The position numbers were made by a program, and so were the translations under genes. Shown piece by piece: positions 9,675 to 17,876 of a DNA stretch of 64,000 bases (position 1 is its first letter; each line of letters begins with the position of its first letter). The DNA is from an uncultured Alphaproteobacteria bacterium (GTDB lineage Bacteria > Pseudomonadota > Alphaproteobacteria > HIMB59 > GCA-002718135), in NCBI GenBank assembly GCA_902525035.1, contig CABZFN010000001.1:134010-198009 (forward strand), written 5' to 3'. Under the pieces are notes generated by a model. That model did no database searches. It saw only the letters and a list, made by a program, of their open reading frames with translations, and was not told the DNA's origin.

Positions 9675-10190
9675 ATGGATAAATTACTTTACGTCCCAAA
9701 TCCACTATTACGCCAAAAAGCAGAAAAAATTCAATTTGTTGGAATTAAGGAAAAAGAAATTGCCAAAAAAATGATGCAAATAATGATAAAAGCACCAGGT
9801 GTAGGTCTGGCGGCAAATCAAATTGGAATTCTGAAACGAATAGTGACTATATTTTTTGTAGATCAAGAGACTAAAAAAGAAACACAATATACATTATTTA
9901 ACCCAAATATTGTTTCATACTCTCAAGAAAAAATCGTTATGGAAGAGGGTTGTTTATCTCTTCCTGAACAATTTGCAGAAATTGAGAGACCTCAAAATAT
10001 AGTAGTCGAGTACTTAGATGAAAATAACAAACAAATAACAAAAGAAGTTAGTGGAGTGGAGTCAAGAATTTTACAACATGAAATTGATCATCTTTCTGGA
10101 AAGTTATTTGTAGATTATCTTTCTTCATTAAAAAGGAATATAATGATCAAAAAAGTACAAAAATTTTTAAAAAAAAAAAATAATGAATAA
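9675..10190 (+). CDS. def: Peptide deformylase
   Basis: The 171-residue metalloenzyme removes the formyl group from nascent N-terminal methionine. All three family motifs are intact: GVGLAANQIG, EEGCLSLP (metal-binding cysteine) and QHEIDHLSGKLF (HExxH-type metal site). The gene overlaps the start of fmt by eight bases. Def and Fmt act at opposite ends of the same formylation cycle, so co-expression makes sense. The C-terminus is a poly-lysine stretch encoded by a long A run, which could be prone to slippage. Confidence 0.96.
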   Translation: MDKLLYVPNPLLRQKAEKIQFVGIKEKEIAKKMMQIMIKAPGVGLAANQIGILKRIVTIFFVDQETKKETQYTLFNPNIVSYSQEKIVMEEGCLSLPEQFAEIERPQNIVVEYLDENNKQITKEVSGVESRILQHEIDHLSGKLFVDYLSSLKRNIMIKKVQKFLKKKNNE

Positions 10191-11106
10191 TAAAAAAATA
10201 ATTTTTATGGGTTCGCCTAAAATAGCTTCTGACTATCTTGAGGTTTTAATTAAAAGTAATGTCATTATTTCAGCAGTATTTTCACAACCCCCAAAAAAGA
10301 AATCTAGAGGAATGAAAATAATAGAATCTGAAGTCCATCAACTTGCAAATAAAAATAACATAGAAGTTTTTTGTCCAAATATATTTGATAAAGATACTAT
10401 TGAGACAGTGAAAAAATTAAATCCTGATTTAATTATTGTTATGGCATACGGTAAAATATTGCCAAAAGATATTTTAGATTTACCACCATTTGGTTGTATC
10501 AATATCCATGTTTCTTTGTTGCCTAGATGGAGGGGTGCAGCCCCAATAGAGTATTCTTTAATGAATGGCGATAAAGAGACTGGTATATCAATAATACAGC
10601 TAATCGAAAAATTAGATGCTGGACCAATTATTAATCAAAAAAAAGTAGATATAGAAGACGGTTGTAATAAAAATGAATTAAGTCAAAAATTAACAGAGGT
10701 TGGAATCAAATTATTAATGGAAACTATTCCTCTTATATTTGATAAAAAAATTTCTTATTCTGATCAGGATGATAATTATGCAACATATGCAAATAAAATT
10801 TCTTCACTAAACAGAAAAATTAATTTTAATAAATCTGTAAATGAAGTTTTAAATCTTATAAGAGCACATTCACCTAAACCTGGTGCTTGGTTTACTATAC
10901 AAAATGAAAGAATTAAAATCATTAAAGCAAGAAAATCAAACTCTAACGGTAATGCATCGACAATTCTTAACGAAACCTTTGATATTGGGTGCAATGACGG
11001 AAGTATTGAACCACTAATTTTACAAAGAGAAGGCAAAAATGCTATTTCTAAAGATGATTTTCTTCGAGGTTATAGCTTTAAGATTAATGATATAATAAAT
11101 GCCTAA
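10183..11106 (+). CDS. fmt: Methionyl-tRNA formyltransferase
   Basis: The 307-residue enzyme transfers a formyl group from 10-formyl-tetrahydrofolate to initiator Met-tRNA. The catalytic domain has FMGSPKIASDYLEVL at the N-terminus and the active-site block INIHVSLLPRWRGAAPIEYS, followed by DAGPII. The C-terminal OB-fold domain is present (LIRAHSPKPGAWFTIQNERI). Length is normal. It overlaps def upstream and truA downstream by eight bases each, so def-fmt-truA is one translationally coupled unit. Confidence 0.96.
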   Translation: MNNKKIIFMGSPKIASDYLEVLIKSNVIISAVFSQPPKKKSRGMKIIESEVHQLANKNNIEVFCPNIFDKDTIETVKKLNPDLIIVMAYGKILPKDILDLPPFGCINIHVSLLPRWRGAAPIEYSLMNGDKETGISIIQLIEKLDAGPIINQKKVDIEDGCNKNELSQKLTEVGIKLLMETIPLIFDKKISYSDQDDNYATYANKISSLNRKINFNKSVNEVLNLIRAHSPKPGAWFTIQNERIKIIKARKSNSNGNASTILNETFDIGCNDGSIEPLILQREGKNAISKDDFLRGYSFKINDIINA

Positions 11107-11833
11107 CTACAAGATAATATTAGAATACGACGGGACTAATTATGTAGGTTGGCAACGTCAAGAAAATGGTCCTTCTGTTCAGCAATTGGTTGAAGAGGCA
11201 ATAGAAAAACTTTCTAAACAAAAAATAACACTTTTTGGAGCTGGTCGAACAGATGCAGGTGTACATGCAAGAGGACAGGTAGCTAATTTTGAATTAGAGC
11301 AACATTTTGATACTGATACTATTAGAGATGGCATTAATCATTATCTAAGACCCCAACAAATATCTGTTTTACATGCTCAAGAAGTGGATAAAGATTTTAA
11401 TTCTAGATTTTCAGCAAAATTGAGATGGTATGAATACAAGATCTTAAATAGAAGATCACCAATTACGTTAGAGCAAAATAAAGTTTGGTGTGTACATAAA
11501 AAAATAGATACTGAAAAAATAATAAAACAATCACAACAATTTATAGGTAAATTTGATTTGTCTGCTTTTAGATCAATAAATTGCCAATCGAAATCTCCAA
11601 TTAAATCTATTAATTCACTGGATATAAATTTTAATCATGATGAAATAAATTTTTTAATATCAGCTAAATCCTTTTTACATTCTCAAGTTAGAATCATGGT
11701 CGGCACACTAGTCGACATAGGATTAAATAAAATAGAAAAATCTATTTTAGAAATTATTCAATCCAAAAAAAGAGAATTTGCTGGAGTTACTGCACCACCT
11801 GAAGGATTATATTTATTGAAAATAGATTATTAA
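11099..11833 (+). CDS. truA: tRNA pseudouridine(38-40) synthase
   Basis: The 244-residue enzyme isomerises uridines 38-40 in the tRNA anticodon arm. The catalytic aspartate is in FGAGRTDAGVHARGQV, and the start IILEYDGTNYVGWQRQ and the late motif FLHSQVRIMVGTLVDIG are both typical. Length is normal. The stop codon overlaps that of the convergent CIA30-like gene by four bases (TTAA read on both strands), leaving no space for a terminator. Confidence 0.95.
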   Translation: MPNYKIILEYDGTNYVGWQRQENGPSVQQLVEEAIEKLSKQKITLFGAGRTDAGVHARGQVANFELEQHFDTDTIRDGINHYLRPQQISVLHAQEVDKDFNSRFSAKLRWYEYKILNRRSPITLEQNKVWCVHKKIDTEKIIKQSQQFIGKFDLSAFRSINCQSKSPIKSINSLDINFNHDEINFLISAKSFLHSQVRIMVGTLVDIGLNKIEKSILEIIQSKKREFAGVTAPPEGLYLLKIDY

Positions 11834-12393
11834 TAAAAGCCAATTTCTGATAAGCAAATATCTGCTTGAAAATCTTTAAATCCAGCAACCAGCCCTAATG
11901 TCTTTATATTCTGACCAACTAATTTTTTAGGTTGATAAGCATTTGATTTTTTAAATTCACTAAACGGTGCTTTTATTACTGTCCACTCAGAATTAGTTTT
12001 AAAACTATATTTATAATATTGCCATGGAGCCATCGTTAGAGCGGTTCTTACATGAATTGAATACTCTTCATTATTGCCAAATACTTTGAAATAAACACCC
12101 TCAAACTCCTCTGTTGATATTGAAGGTCTTAATTGATTTCTTATTTGTATAAAGCCACCATTATTTTCAGTAGTTACATCTCCTGTCATATGATAACAAT
12201 TAACATCATTAACTTTTGATATGATCGCTTTACCTTGTGATAATCCACCCATTACGCCATCAGTAAAAAAGGCCCAATTTTGACCTTGAGAAGAAATTCC
12301 GGGTGTTTCTAAATTATCAAGTATCATTTTATTTTGAGATTGAAGATTGAATGAAAAAAATAAAATAAAAACAAAAATTATTAAACTTTTCAA
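11830..12393 (-). CDS. CIA30-family protein (NDUFAF1-like), predicted exported
   Basis: The 187-residue product has an apparent signal peptide (MKSLIIFVFILFFSFNLQSQ) and then a CIA30/NDUFAF1-type beta-sandwich. The signature regions are WAFFTDGVMGGLSQGKA, GGFIQIRNQL, YKYSFKT, and a C-terminal LSEIGFY. In mitochondria NDUFAF1 helps assemble complex I. The bacterial homologues are poorly characterised and a carbohydrate-binding-like fold has been suggested, so a complex I role here is only inference. Its start overlaps the end of the DUF1289 gene, so the two form a small reverse-strand operon. Confidence 0.75.
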   Translation of the reverse strand: MKSLIIFVFILFFSFNLQSQNKMILDNLETPGISSQGQNWAFFTDGVMGGLSQGKAIISKVNDVNCYHMTGDVTTENNGGFIQIRNQLRPSISTEEFEGVYFKVFGNNEEYSIHVRTALTMAPWQYYKYSFKTNSEWTVIKAPFSEFKKSNAYQPKKLVGQNIKTLGLVAGFKDFQADICLSEIGFY

Positions 12394-12662
12394 TTTTTAC
12401 GATTTTCTGCTAATTTTTTTTTGATAAGAGATAAACCTGTTTCAACTTTTGATTTATATGATTCTTCAAATGCCTTTAACTGCCAATCTGAAAATCTAGA
12501 TTTTAGTTCAGATAAATTATTTTGTTTCCATTCATTAGAAGTGTTTTCGTCTTTCCAAATATCTTTTTCTTCATTGGTTCTTCCACAACCGTAGCAATAC
12601 CCTGAGATTGGGTCAGTTTTACATACGCTAATGCAAGGCGAAGTTACTTTGTTATGTTCCAT
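12390..12662 (-). CDS. DUF1289 small cysteine-rich protein
   Basis: The protein is about 90 residues from the ATG at 12662. The track start at 12674 adds four residues (MYII), and neither start has a clear Shine-Dalgarno sequence. The conserved core SPCISVCKTDPISGYCYGCG has four cysteines spaced as in the DUF1289 family, suggesting metal or iron-sulfur binding. The rest is charged and helical. Function is unknown. It overlaps the CIA30-like gene by four bases. Confidence 0.8.
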   Translation of the reverse strand: MEHNKVTSPCISVCKTDPISGYCYGCGRTNEEKDIWKDENTSNEWKQNNLSELKSRFSDWQLKAFEESYKSKVETGLSLIKKKLAENRKN

Positions 12663-12723
12663 GATAATATACATATATTTTTTTTTAGTTTATTCCATTA
12701 AAACGATGTAAAACTTTAAAATT

Positions 12724-13689
12724 ATGACTGATTTTAGCTATTTAAATGTTGATAATGCTTATAAATTAATCAACCAAAAGGTAACAAAAACTCCTTTGGT
12801 AACTAATGATTACATAAATAATCTTTTAGAAGCTGAAATTTATTTTAAACTTGAGAATTTACAAAATACTGGATCATTTAAACTACGTGGAGCTACACAC
12901 AAAATTACAAAATTAATAGGAACTGTAAAAGACTCAGGTGTAGTAGCATATTCATCAGGTAATCATGCACAGGCTGTTGCCTATGCATCTATGATTAATA
13001 CTATTAGTGCAAAAATAATAATGCCTAAAACTGCACCTCAAATAAAAATTGAAAATACAAAAAAATATGGAGCAGAGGTAATATTATATGACACTTACTT
13101 TCAAAGTAGAGAAGAGATAGGAAATGAAATTCAAAAGAAAGATAATAGAGCTCTTATTAAACCCTATGATGATGAAGATATAATTGCTGGTCAGGGAACT
13201 GCAGCTATCGAAATTGTAAATGATTTGAAAGAGCAATCAATTGAACCTGATCTGTATTTATGTTGTTGTGGAGGTGGAGGGCTTATTGCAGGAACATCAA
13301 CATACCTTAAACATATTTTCCCAAATATAAAATCATATTCTGTAGAGCCTGAAGAATTTGATGACACAAAAAGATCTTTAGAAGCTGGTAAACTTATAGA
13401 AAATAAAAAAAATGCTAAATCTTTTTGTGATGCACTATTGGCACCACAACCTGGTAATATAACTTTTCAAATTAATTCAAATACTCTTGAAGGAGGACTA
13501 AGTGTTTCTGATGAAGAAGTAACAAAAACTATAATTTTGCTAGCTGAACAACTTAAAATAGTTGTGGAGCCAGGAGGAGCAGTTGCAGCTGCAGCAGCAT
13601 TTAATAATAAAATTGATGTTAAAAATAAAAAAATTATAGTCATGATTTCTGGTGGTAATATTGATTTAAGTTTATTTAATAAGTTATGA
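12724..13689 (+). CDS. PLP-dependent threonine/serine dehydratase family enzyme
   Basis: The 321-residue protein is a fold-type II PLP enzyme. The lysine that binds PLP is in NTGSFKLRGATHK, followed by SSGNHAQAVAYAS and the phosphate-binding glycine loop CCGGGGLIAG. The C-terminal half has VEPGGAVAAAA and ISGGNIDL. It lacks the ACT-like regulatory domain of biosynthetic IlvA, so it resembles catabolic threonine dehydratase, serine racemase or hydroxyaspartate ammonia-lyase. The precise substrate cannot be chosen by eye. It overlaps the aminopeptidase P gene by four bases. Confidence 0.85.
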   Translation: MTDFSYLNVDNAYKLINQKVTKTPLVTNDYINNLLEAEIYFKLENLQNTGSFKLRGATHKITKLIGTVKDSGVVAYSSGNHAQAVAYASMINTISAKIIMPKTAPQIKIENTKKYGAEVILYDTYFQSREEIGNEIQKKDNRALIKPYDDEDIIAGQGTAAIEIVNDLKEQSIEPDLYLCCCGGGGLIAGTSTYLKHIFPNIKSYSVEPEEFDDTKRSLEAGKLIENKKNAKSFCDALLAPQPGNITFQINSNTLEGGLSVSDEEVTKTIILLAEQLKIVVEPGGAVAAAAAFNNKIDVKNKKIIVMISGGNIDLSLFNKL

Positions 13690-15458
13690 TCAATCAATCA
13701 AATTTAAAGAAATTACAAAATCTATTAAAAGAAAAAGATATCGATATTTTTGTCATTAATAGAAGTGATGAATATTTAAATGAGTATATTTCTCCAAATT
13801 CAGAAAGATTAAAATTTATAACAAATTTTTCTGGTTCAGCAGGAAGAGCAATTATAACACCAACAAATGCATTCTTGTATATTGATGGACGATATACTTT
13901 TCAAGCGAATACTCAAATTAATGCCAAAGAGATTCACGCAAAACATTTAAATAGCTTTTGGACAGATTTAGAAAAAATTTTATTACAAGAAGAATATAAA
14001 ATTGCATTAGATCCAACTCTTCATTCAATTATAGAAATTGAAAAAGTGGAAAAAATGTTAGAGAATTCAACATCACAACTCCAATTAATAGATAAAAATT
14101 TTGTTGATTTAATATGGGAAAATCAACCACAAACTCAGTATACAGATATATTTGATCACCCAACAAGTTTTGCTGGTCAGGGCAGAAGTGAAAAACTAGA
14201 TATTTTAAAAAAATTTTTAGATCAAAATGAGATTGATCATTACTTTGTTTCTGGGCTTGATAATATTGCTTGGCTATTAAATTTAAGAGCAGATGATATT
14301 AAATATACACCGCTGCTTTATTCTTATCTTCTAATTTCAAAAAATAATAAACACTCTTTGTATATTAAAGAGTCTGCAATGCCAGAAATACTGAAAAAAG
14401 AAATCCAAACATTAATAAATATTAATAATATTGAAAACATCAGATCAATTTTTAATAATATTAATTCATCTGAATCAATAGGTTTAGATTTTAATTCCAC
14501 CACTTATTATTTTTTAGATCTTTTAAGAAAACAAAAAATAAGTATTAAAAATTTAGCAAATCCATGTATTTTGTTAAAAGCTATCAAAAATGAAACTGAA
14601 CTAGATGGAGCCAAAAAAGCACATATAAGAGATGGTGTTAGTATTACCAAATATATTTATTGGTTAAAAAATATCATGGATCCCAAATCAAATGATGAAA
14701 TAAGTGTTGCACATCATTTAGAAAATCTTCGAAGAAAAAATAAATTATTTCATTCTCTATCTTTTGATACAATATCAGCAATTGATAAAAATGCAGCCCT
14801 TCCTCATTACCGTGTTACTGAAGAAGGTAAATCATCTTTCTCCAAAAATAATATTTACCTTGTTGACTCGGGGGGTCAATATTCTGATGGAACAACAGAT
14901 ATAACAAGAACTATAATTTTAGGTAAACCAACAACAGAACAAAGAGATAGATTTACGAGAGTTCTTAAAGGTCATATAGCCTTATCAAATCATGTTTTTG
15001 AAAAGGGAACAAAAGGAACTGATATTGATTATCTGGCAAGAAAAAGTCTGCAAGAAATTAATTTAGATTATGATCATGGGACAGGTCACGGTATTGGAAG
15101 TTTTTTAAGTGTACACGAAGGACCGCAAAGAATAGCTAAGAAATCAATGTTTGAAAGTATAGAATTAATACCTGGAATGATTATTTCAAATGAACCAGGA
15201 TATTATAAGGAAAATGAATATGGAATAAGAACAGAAAATCTAATACTTGTTAAAGAAAAATCTGATGGGAGATTGTTCTTTGAGAATATATCATGGTGCC
15301 CTATTGATAGAGATCTCATAAATATAGAGATGCTTAAATTTGATGAGTTAGAATGGTTAAACTCTTATCATTATAAAGTTTATCAGAAATTGAAGGATTA
15401 TTTAGACCAAAAAGAGCGTATTTGGCTTAAAGAAGTTACAGAGAAGTTAGATTATTAA
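13686..15458 (+). CDS. pepP: Aminopeptidase P family metallopeptidase (M24B, long form)
   Basis: The 590-residue protein has the three-domain arrangement of eukaryote-like X-Pro aminopeptidases: two creatinase-like N-terminal domains (YIDGRYTFQAN; LDNIAWLLNLRADDIKYTP) and a C-terminal pita-bread catalytic domain. Metal ligands are visible in LVDSGGQYSDGTTDITRT (two Asp), HGTGHGIGSFLSVHEGP (His), ISNEPGYY (Glu) and GIRTENL (Glu). It should release N-terminal residues from peptides with proline at position two. It is coupled to the dehydratase gene upstream. A 58-residue gene converges on it 17 bases downstream. Confidence 0.9.
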   Translation: MINQSNLKKLQNLLKEKDIDIFVINRSDEYLNEYISPNSERLKFITNFSGSAGRAIITPTNAFLYIDGRYTFQANTQINAKEIHAKHLNSFWTDLEKILLQEEYKIALDPTLHSIIEIEKVEKMLENSTSQLQLIDKNFVDLIWENQPQTQYTDIFDHPTSFAGQGRSEKLDILKKFLDQNEIDHYFVSGLDNIAWLLNLRADDIKYTPLLYSYLLISKNNKHSLYIKESAMPEILKKEIQTLININNIENIRSIFNNINSSESIGLDFNSTTYYFLDLLRKQKISIKNLANPCILLKAIKNETELDGAKKAHIRDGVSITKYIYWLKNIMDPKSNDEISVAHHLENLRRKNKLFHSLSFDTISAIDKNAALPHYRVTEEGKSSFSKNNIYLVDSGGQYSDGTTDITRTIILGKPTTEQRDRFTRVLKGHIALSNHVFEKGTKGTDIDYLARKSLQEINLDYDHGTGHGIGSFLSVHEGPQRIAKKSMFESIELIPGMIISNEPGYYKENEYGIRTENLILVKEKSDGRLFFENISWCPIDRDLINIEMLKFDELEWLNSYHYKVYQKLKDYLDQKERIWLKEVTEKLDY

Positions 15459-15475
15459 AAAATCCACCTATTCTA

Positions 15476-15652
15476 TTATGCGGCTTTAGAGTTAGTATCA
15501 AAATCAGACTTTAAAAGGTATTTATCTAGTTCGATCTTCCATTCATTACCATACTCACTTTTGAAATACTTTATTAGTTCTTTATCAGTAGAACTATCAT
15601 TACTGTTTAATTCGTCATACATTTTGTTGAAAAATCCAAATACATTTAACAT
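15476..15652 (-). CDS. Small hypothetical protein, 58 residues (below ORF-track cutoff)
   Basis: This reading frame lies in the largest gap of the window. It starts at the ATG at 15652 with an AAAGG Shine-Dalgarno sequence about seven bases upstream and ends at the TAA at 15476. The product is acidic, soluble-looking and probably helical (MLNVFGFFNKMYDELNSNDS at the N-terminus, then KYFKSEYGNEWKIELDKYLL), with no cysteines and no membrane segment. I do not recognise a family. The good ribosome binding site and ordinary amino-acid composition support a real gene. It converges on pepP and diverges from the glycosyltransferase. Confidence 0.6.
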   Translation of the reverse strand: MLNVFGFFNKMYDELNSNDSSTDKELIKYFKSEYGNEWKIELDKYLLKSDFDTNSKAA

Positions 15653-15716
15653 AAATTACCTTTCTAATAATAATTATTTAGTTAAAAATGACATGCAATT
15701 AAAGTATCAATAAATG

Positions 15717-15759
15717 AAAATAGATATGTTCTAAATGCATACACAAAAATATCTATTTT
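15717..15759. repeat. Inverted repeat upstream of the glycosyltransferase leader
   Basis: AAAATAGATAT (15717-15727) and ATATCTATTTT (15749-15759) form a perfect 11-base inverted repeat with a 21-base spacer. It lies between the divergent 58-residue gene and the glycosyltransferase. It could be an operator or a weak RNA hairpin; no U tract marks it as a terminator. The rest of the 15459-15812 gap holds only the two small reading frames listed separately. Confidence 0.45.
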
Positions 15760-15771
15760 ATAAGGAAATTA

Positions 15772-15816
15772 ATGTTAATAACAAAACAGGTTAATTTAAA
15801 TATTATTTATCAATGA
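15772..15816 (+). CDS. Possible 14-residue leader peptide coupled to the glycosyltransferase
   Basis: A short frame (MLITKQVNLNIIYQ) starts at 15772, five bases after an AAGGA Shine-Dalgarno sequence. Its TGA overlaps the glycosyltransferase ATG as ATGA. The glycosyltransferase has no comparable ribosome binding site of its own, so translation may re-initiate from this leader. It could also be a chance frame in AT-rich DNA; no amino-acid run typical of attenuation is present. Confidence 0.35.
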   Translation: MLITKQVNLNIIYQ

Positions 15817-16916
15817 TTGTTATTCTAACTCAATGTTTTCCATCAAAAGTAGGAGGTATTGAAACATTAGTTTACAATATAGCCAAATTCCTTAGCAAAA
15901 ATAAAAAAGTGATTGTTTTAGCTGATACACAAAATATATCTAATGATAAAATTTTTGATATAAATGAAAAAAATTTTCAAATAAAAAGATTTCGTGGTTT
16001 AAAATTTTTACGAAAAAGAAAAAAATTAAAAGAATTAGTAAATATATTTTCTTTGAATCATATTGAGGCAGTTATAGGTGATAGTTGGAAAAGTCTAGAG
16101 TTGCCAATCATTTTTCTAAACAAAAATAAAATACCAACAATAAGTCTTATTCACGGAAATGAAATAATAATAAAAAATGAAAAACATAAAAAAAGAATTC
16201 AAAATATACTTGAGCTTACAAATGGTATTGTAACCAATTCTAATTTTACTACAAAACTTCTAAGTGAAATAAGTAATAAACTACAAAATATACATGTTAT
16301 ATATCCAGGTATTGATCTTACAAACAAATACACTGAGGAAAGAGTTAATCTGAATAAAGGAACACCTACTTTATTAACTTTAGCAAGGCTTGAAAAAAGA
16401 AAAGGTCATTCATTAATTTTAAGATCAATATATAATCTAAAAAATTTGTATCCTAAAATCCAGTATATCATTGCTGGTGAAGGATATGAATTAGATAATA
16501 TTAAAAAACTAATTAAAAAATATAGCTTAGAACAAAATGTTAATTTAGTTGGAACAATTAATGAGAATCAAAAAAATTATATATTTTCTAAAACTGATAT
16601 TATGGTTATGCCAACTTCAGATGAAATACATGAGAAGTCTATTGAAGGATTTGGTATATCATACATTGAGGCAGCTAAATTTGGGATACCATCAATTGCA
16701 TCAAATGTAGGGGGTACACCAGAAGCTGTATTACATAAAAATACTGGCCTAATTATTAATGAAATTAGTGAATTAGATGATGCAATACAAAAGCTGATCG
16801 AAGATAAAAACTTTAGATTTGAATTAGGCGAAAATGCAAAAATCCGAGCAGAAAAAGAACTAAATTGGGAGACTCAAATAAACAAATACAATAAATTAAT
16901 AACAAATATTCAATGA
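15813..16916 (+). CDS. Glycosyltransferase family 4 (GT-B fold)
   Basis: The 367-residue protein has two Rossmann-like domains. The N-terminal one begins VILTQCFPSKVGGIETLVYN, with the glycine-rich acceptor loop. The C-terminal one has the donor-site pattern TLARLEKRKGHSLILRSI and the E-x7-E region EGFGISYIEAAKFGIPSIAS. It would transfer a sugar from a nucleotide-sugar donor in the cytosol, probably for a surface glycan or glycolipid. Donor and acceptor are unknown. Reading is very rich in Lys, Asn and Ile codons. It overlaps the following reductase gene by four bases, so the two may share a pathway. Confidence 0.88.
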   Translation: MIVILTQCFPSKVGGIETLVYNIAKFLSKNKKVIVLADTQNISNDKIFDINEKNFQIKRFRGLKFLRKRKKLKELVNIFSLNHIEAVIGDSWKSLELPIIFLNKNKIPTISLIHGNEIIIKNEKHKKRIQNILELTNGIVTNSNFTTKLLSEISNKLQNIHVIYPGIDLTNKYTEERVNLNKGTPTLLTLARLEKRKGHSLILRSIYNLKNLYPKIQYIIAGEGYELDNIKKLIKKYSLEQNVNLVGTINENQKNYIFSKTDIMVMPTSDEIHEKSIEGFGISYIEAAKFGIPSIASNVGGTPEAVLHKNTGLIINEISELDDAIQKLIEDKNFRFELGENAKIRAEKELNWETQINKYNKLITNIQ

Positions 16917-17848
16917 GTATATTGTTCCATAATGTAACTTTCGACAATATTAATATTTATAAAAAAACTATAAAAAAATATTTTAAAGATGAAAAAATTA
17001 TTTCTATTAATGATTATAAAAAATTTAATGATGTAGAATATGCAATAATCTGGGATTTACCAGATACAGTTCTTTCTAAGCTAAAAAACTTAAAAGTTAT
17101 TTTCTCTATGGGCGCTGGAGTTGATCATATTTTAAAATTAAAAAATTATGATAAAAAAGTACCTATAATTAGAATAAAAGATCCTGAAATGGGCAAGAGA
17201 ATAGCAAATTACTCTTTGGCTCAAATATTAAACTACCAATTAAACTTTAAAATTTTTCAAAATTCTCAAAACAAAAAATATTGGTCTGGAGAAAGAACAC
17301 CTATCGATAATGAAAACTTAACTATAGGTATTCTTGGCTTAGGTTTTCTAGGAACTTATATTGCCAAAGTCTTAATCAAATTAAAATACAATGTAATTGG
17401 TTATAAAAAATCTATCGTTCGCTCTTCGAATATAAAAACATATTCAAAAAAAAACTTAAATAAATTTATCAAAAATTCAGATATTATTGTTTCGATTTTA
17501 CCTGCTACACCTCAAACAGACAATATTATAAACACATCATTCTTAAAAAAAATGAAAAAAAAATCTTGTTTAATAAATATTGGCAGAGGAAACGCTATAG
17601 ACGAAAACGCACTAATAAAACATCTAAAAAGAAACAAAGAGTTTTATGCTTATTTAGATGTATTTAAAAATGAACCATTAAAATCGTCAAGTAAACTTTG
17701 GACTTTACCAAATGTTACCATTACTCCACATGTAGCAGGAGTTACAGCAATAGAGTCTGCAATAAAATACATGTTTAAGAAATATAAAATGTATAAAAAA
17801 AATAATACATTAAAATCTGATGTTAAATCTATAAAGAATTTTTATTAA
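16913..17848 (+). CDS. ghrA: D-2-hydroxyacid dehydrogenase, glyoxylate/hydroxypyruvate reductase A type
   Basis: The 311-residue protein is a NAD(P)-dependent 2-hydroxyacid dehydrogenase. The dinucleotide-binding motif GILGLGFLGTYIAKVL lies near residue 140. The catalytic region has NIGRGNAIDENAL (conserved arginine), FKNEPL (glutamate) and TPHVAGVT (histidine). The GAGVDHIL and PATPQTDNII patterns fit GhrA. It probably reduces glyoxylate or hydroxypyruvate using NADPH. It is coupled to the glycosyltransferase gene, an unusual partner, so another substrate is possible. dapE converges on it after 28 bases. Confidence 0.82.
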   Translation: MSILFHNVTFDNINIYKKTIKKYFKDEKIISINDYKKFNDVEYAIIWDLPDTVLSKLKNLKVIFSMGAGVDHILKLKNYDKKVPIIRIKDPEMGKRIANYSLAQILNYQLNFKIFQNSQNKKYWSGERTPIDNENLTIGILGLGFLGTYIAKVLIKLKYNVIGYKKSIVRSSNIKTYSKKNLNKFIKNSDIIVSILPATPQTDNIINTSFLKKMKKKSCLINIGRGNAIDENALIKHLKRNKEFYAYLDVFKNEPLKSSSKLWTLPNVTITPHVAGVTAIESAIKYMFKKYKMYKKNNTLKSDVKSIKNFY

Positions 17849-17876
17849 AATTAGGGTTTATTAAAATTTGGAATAT

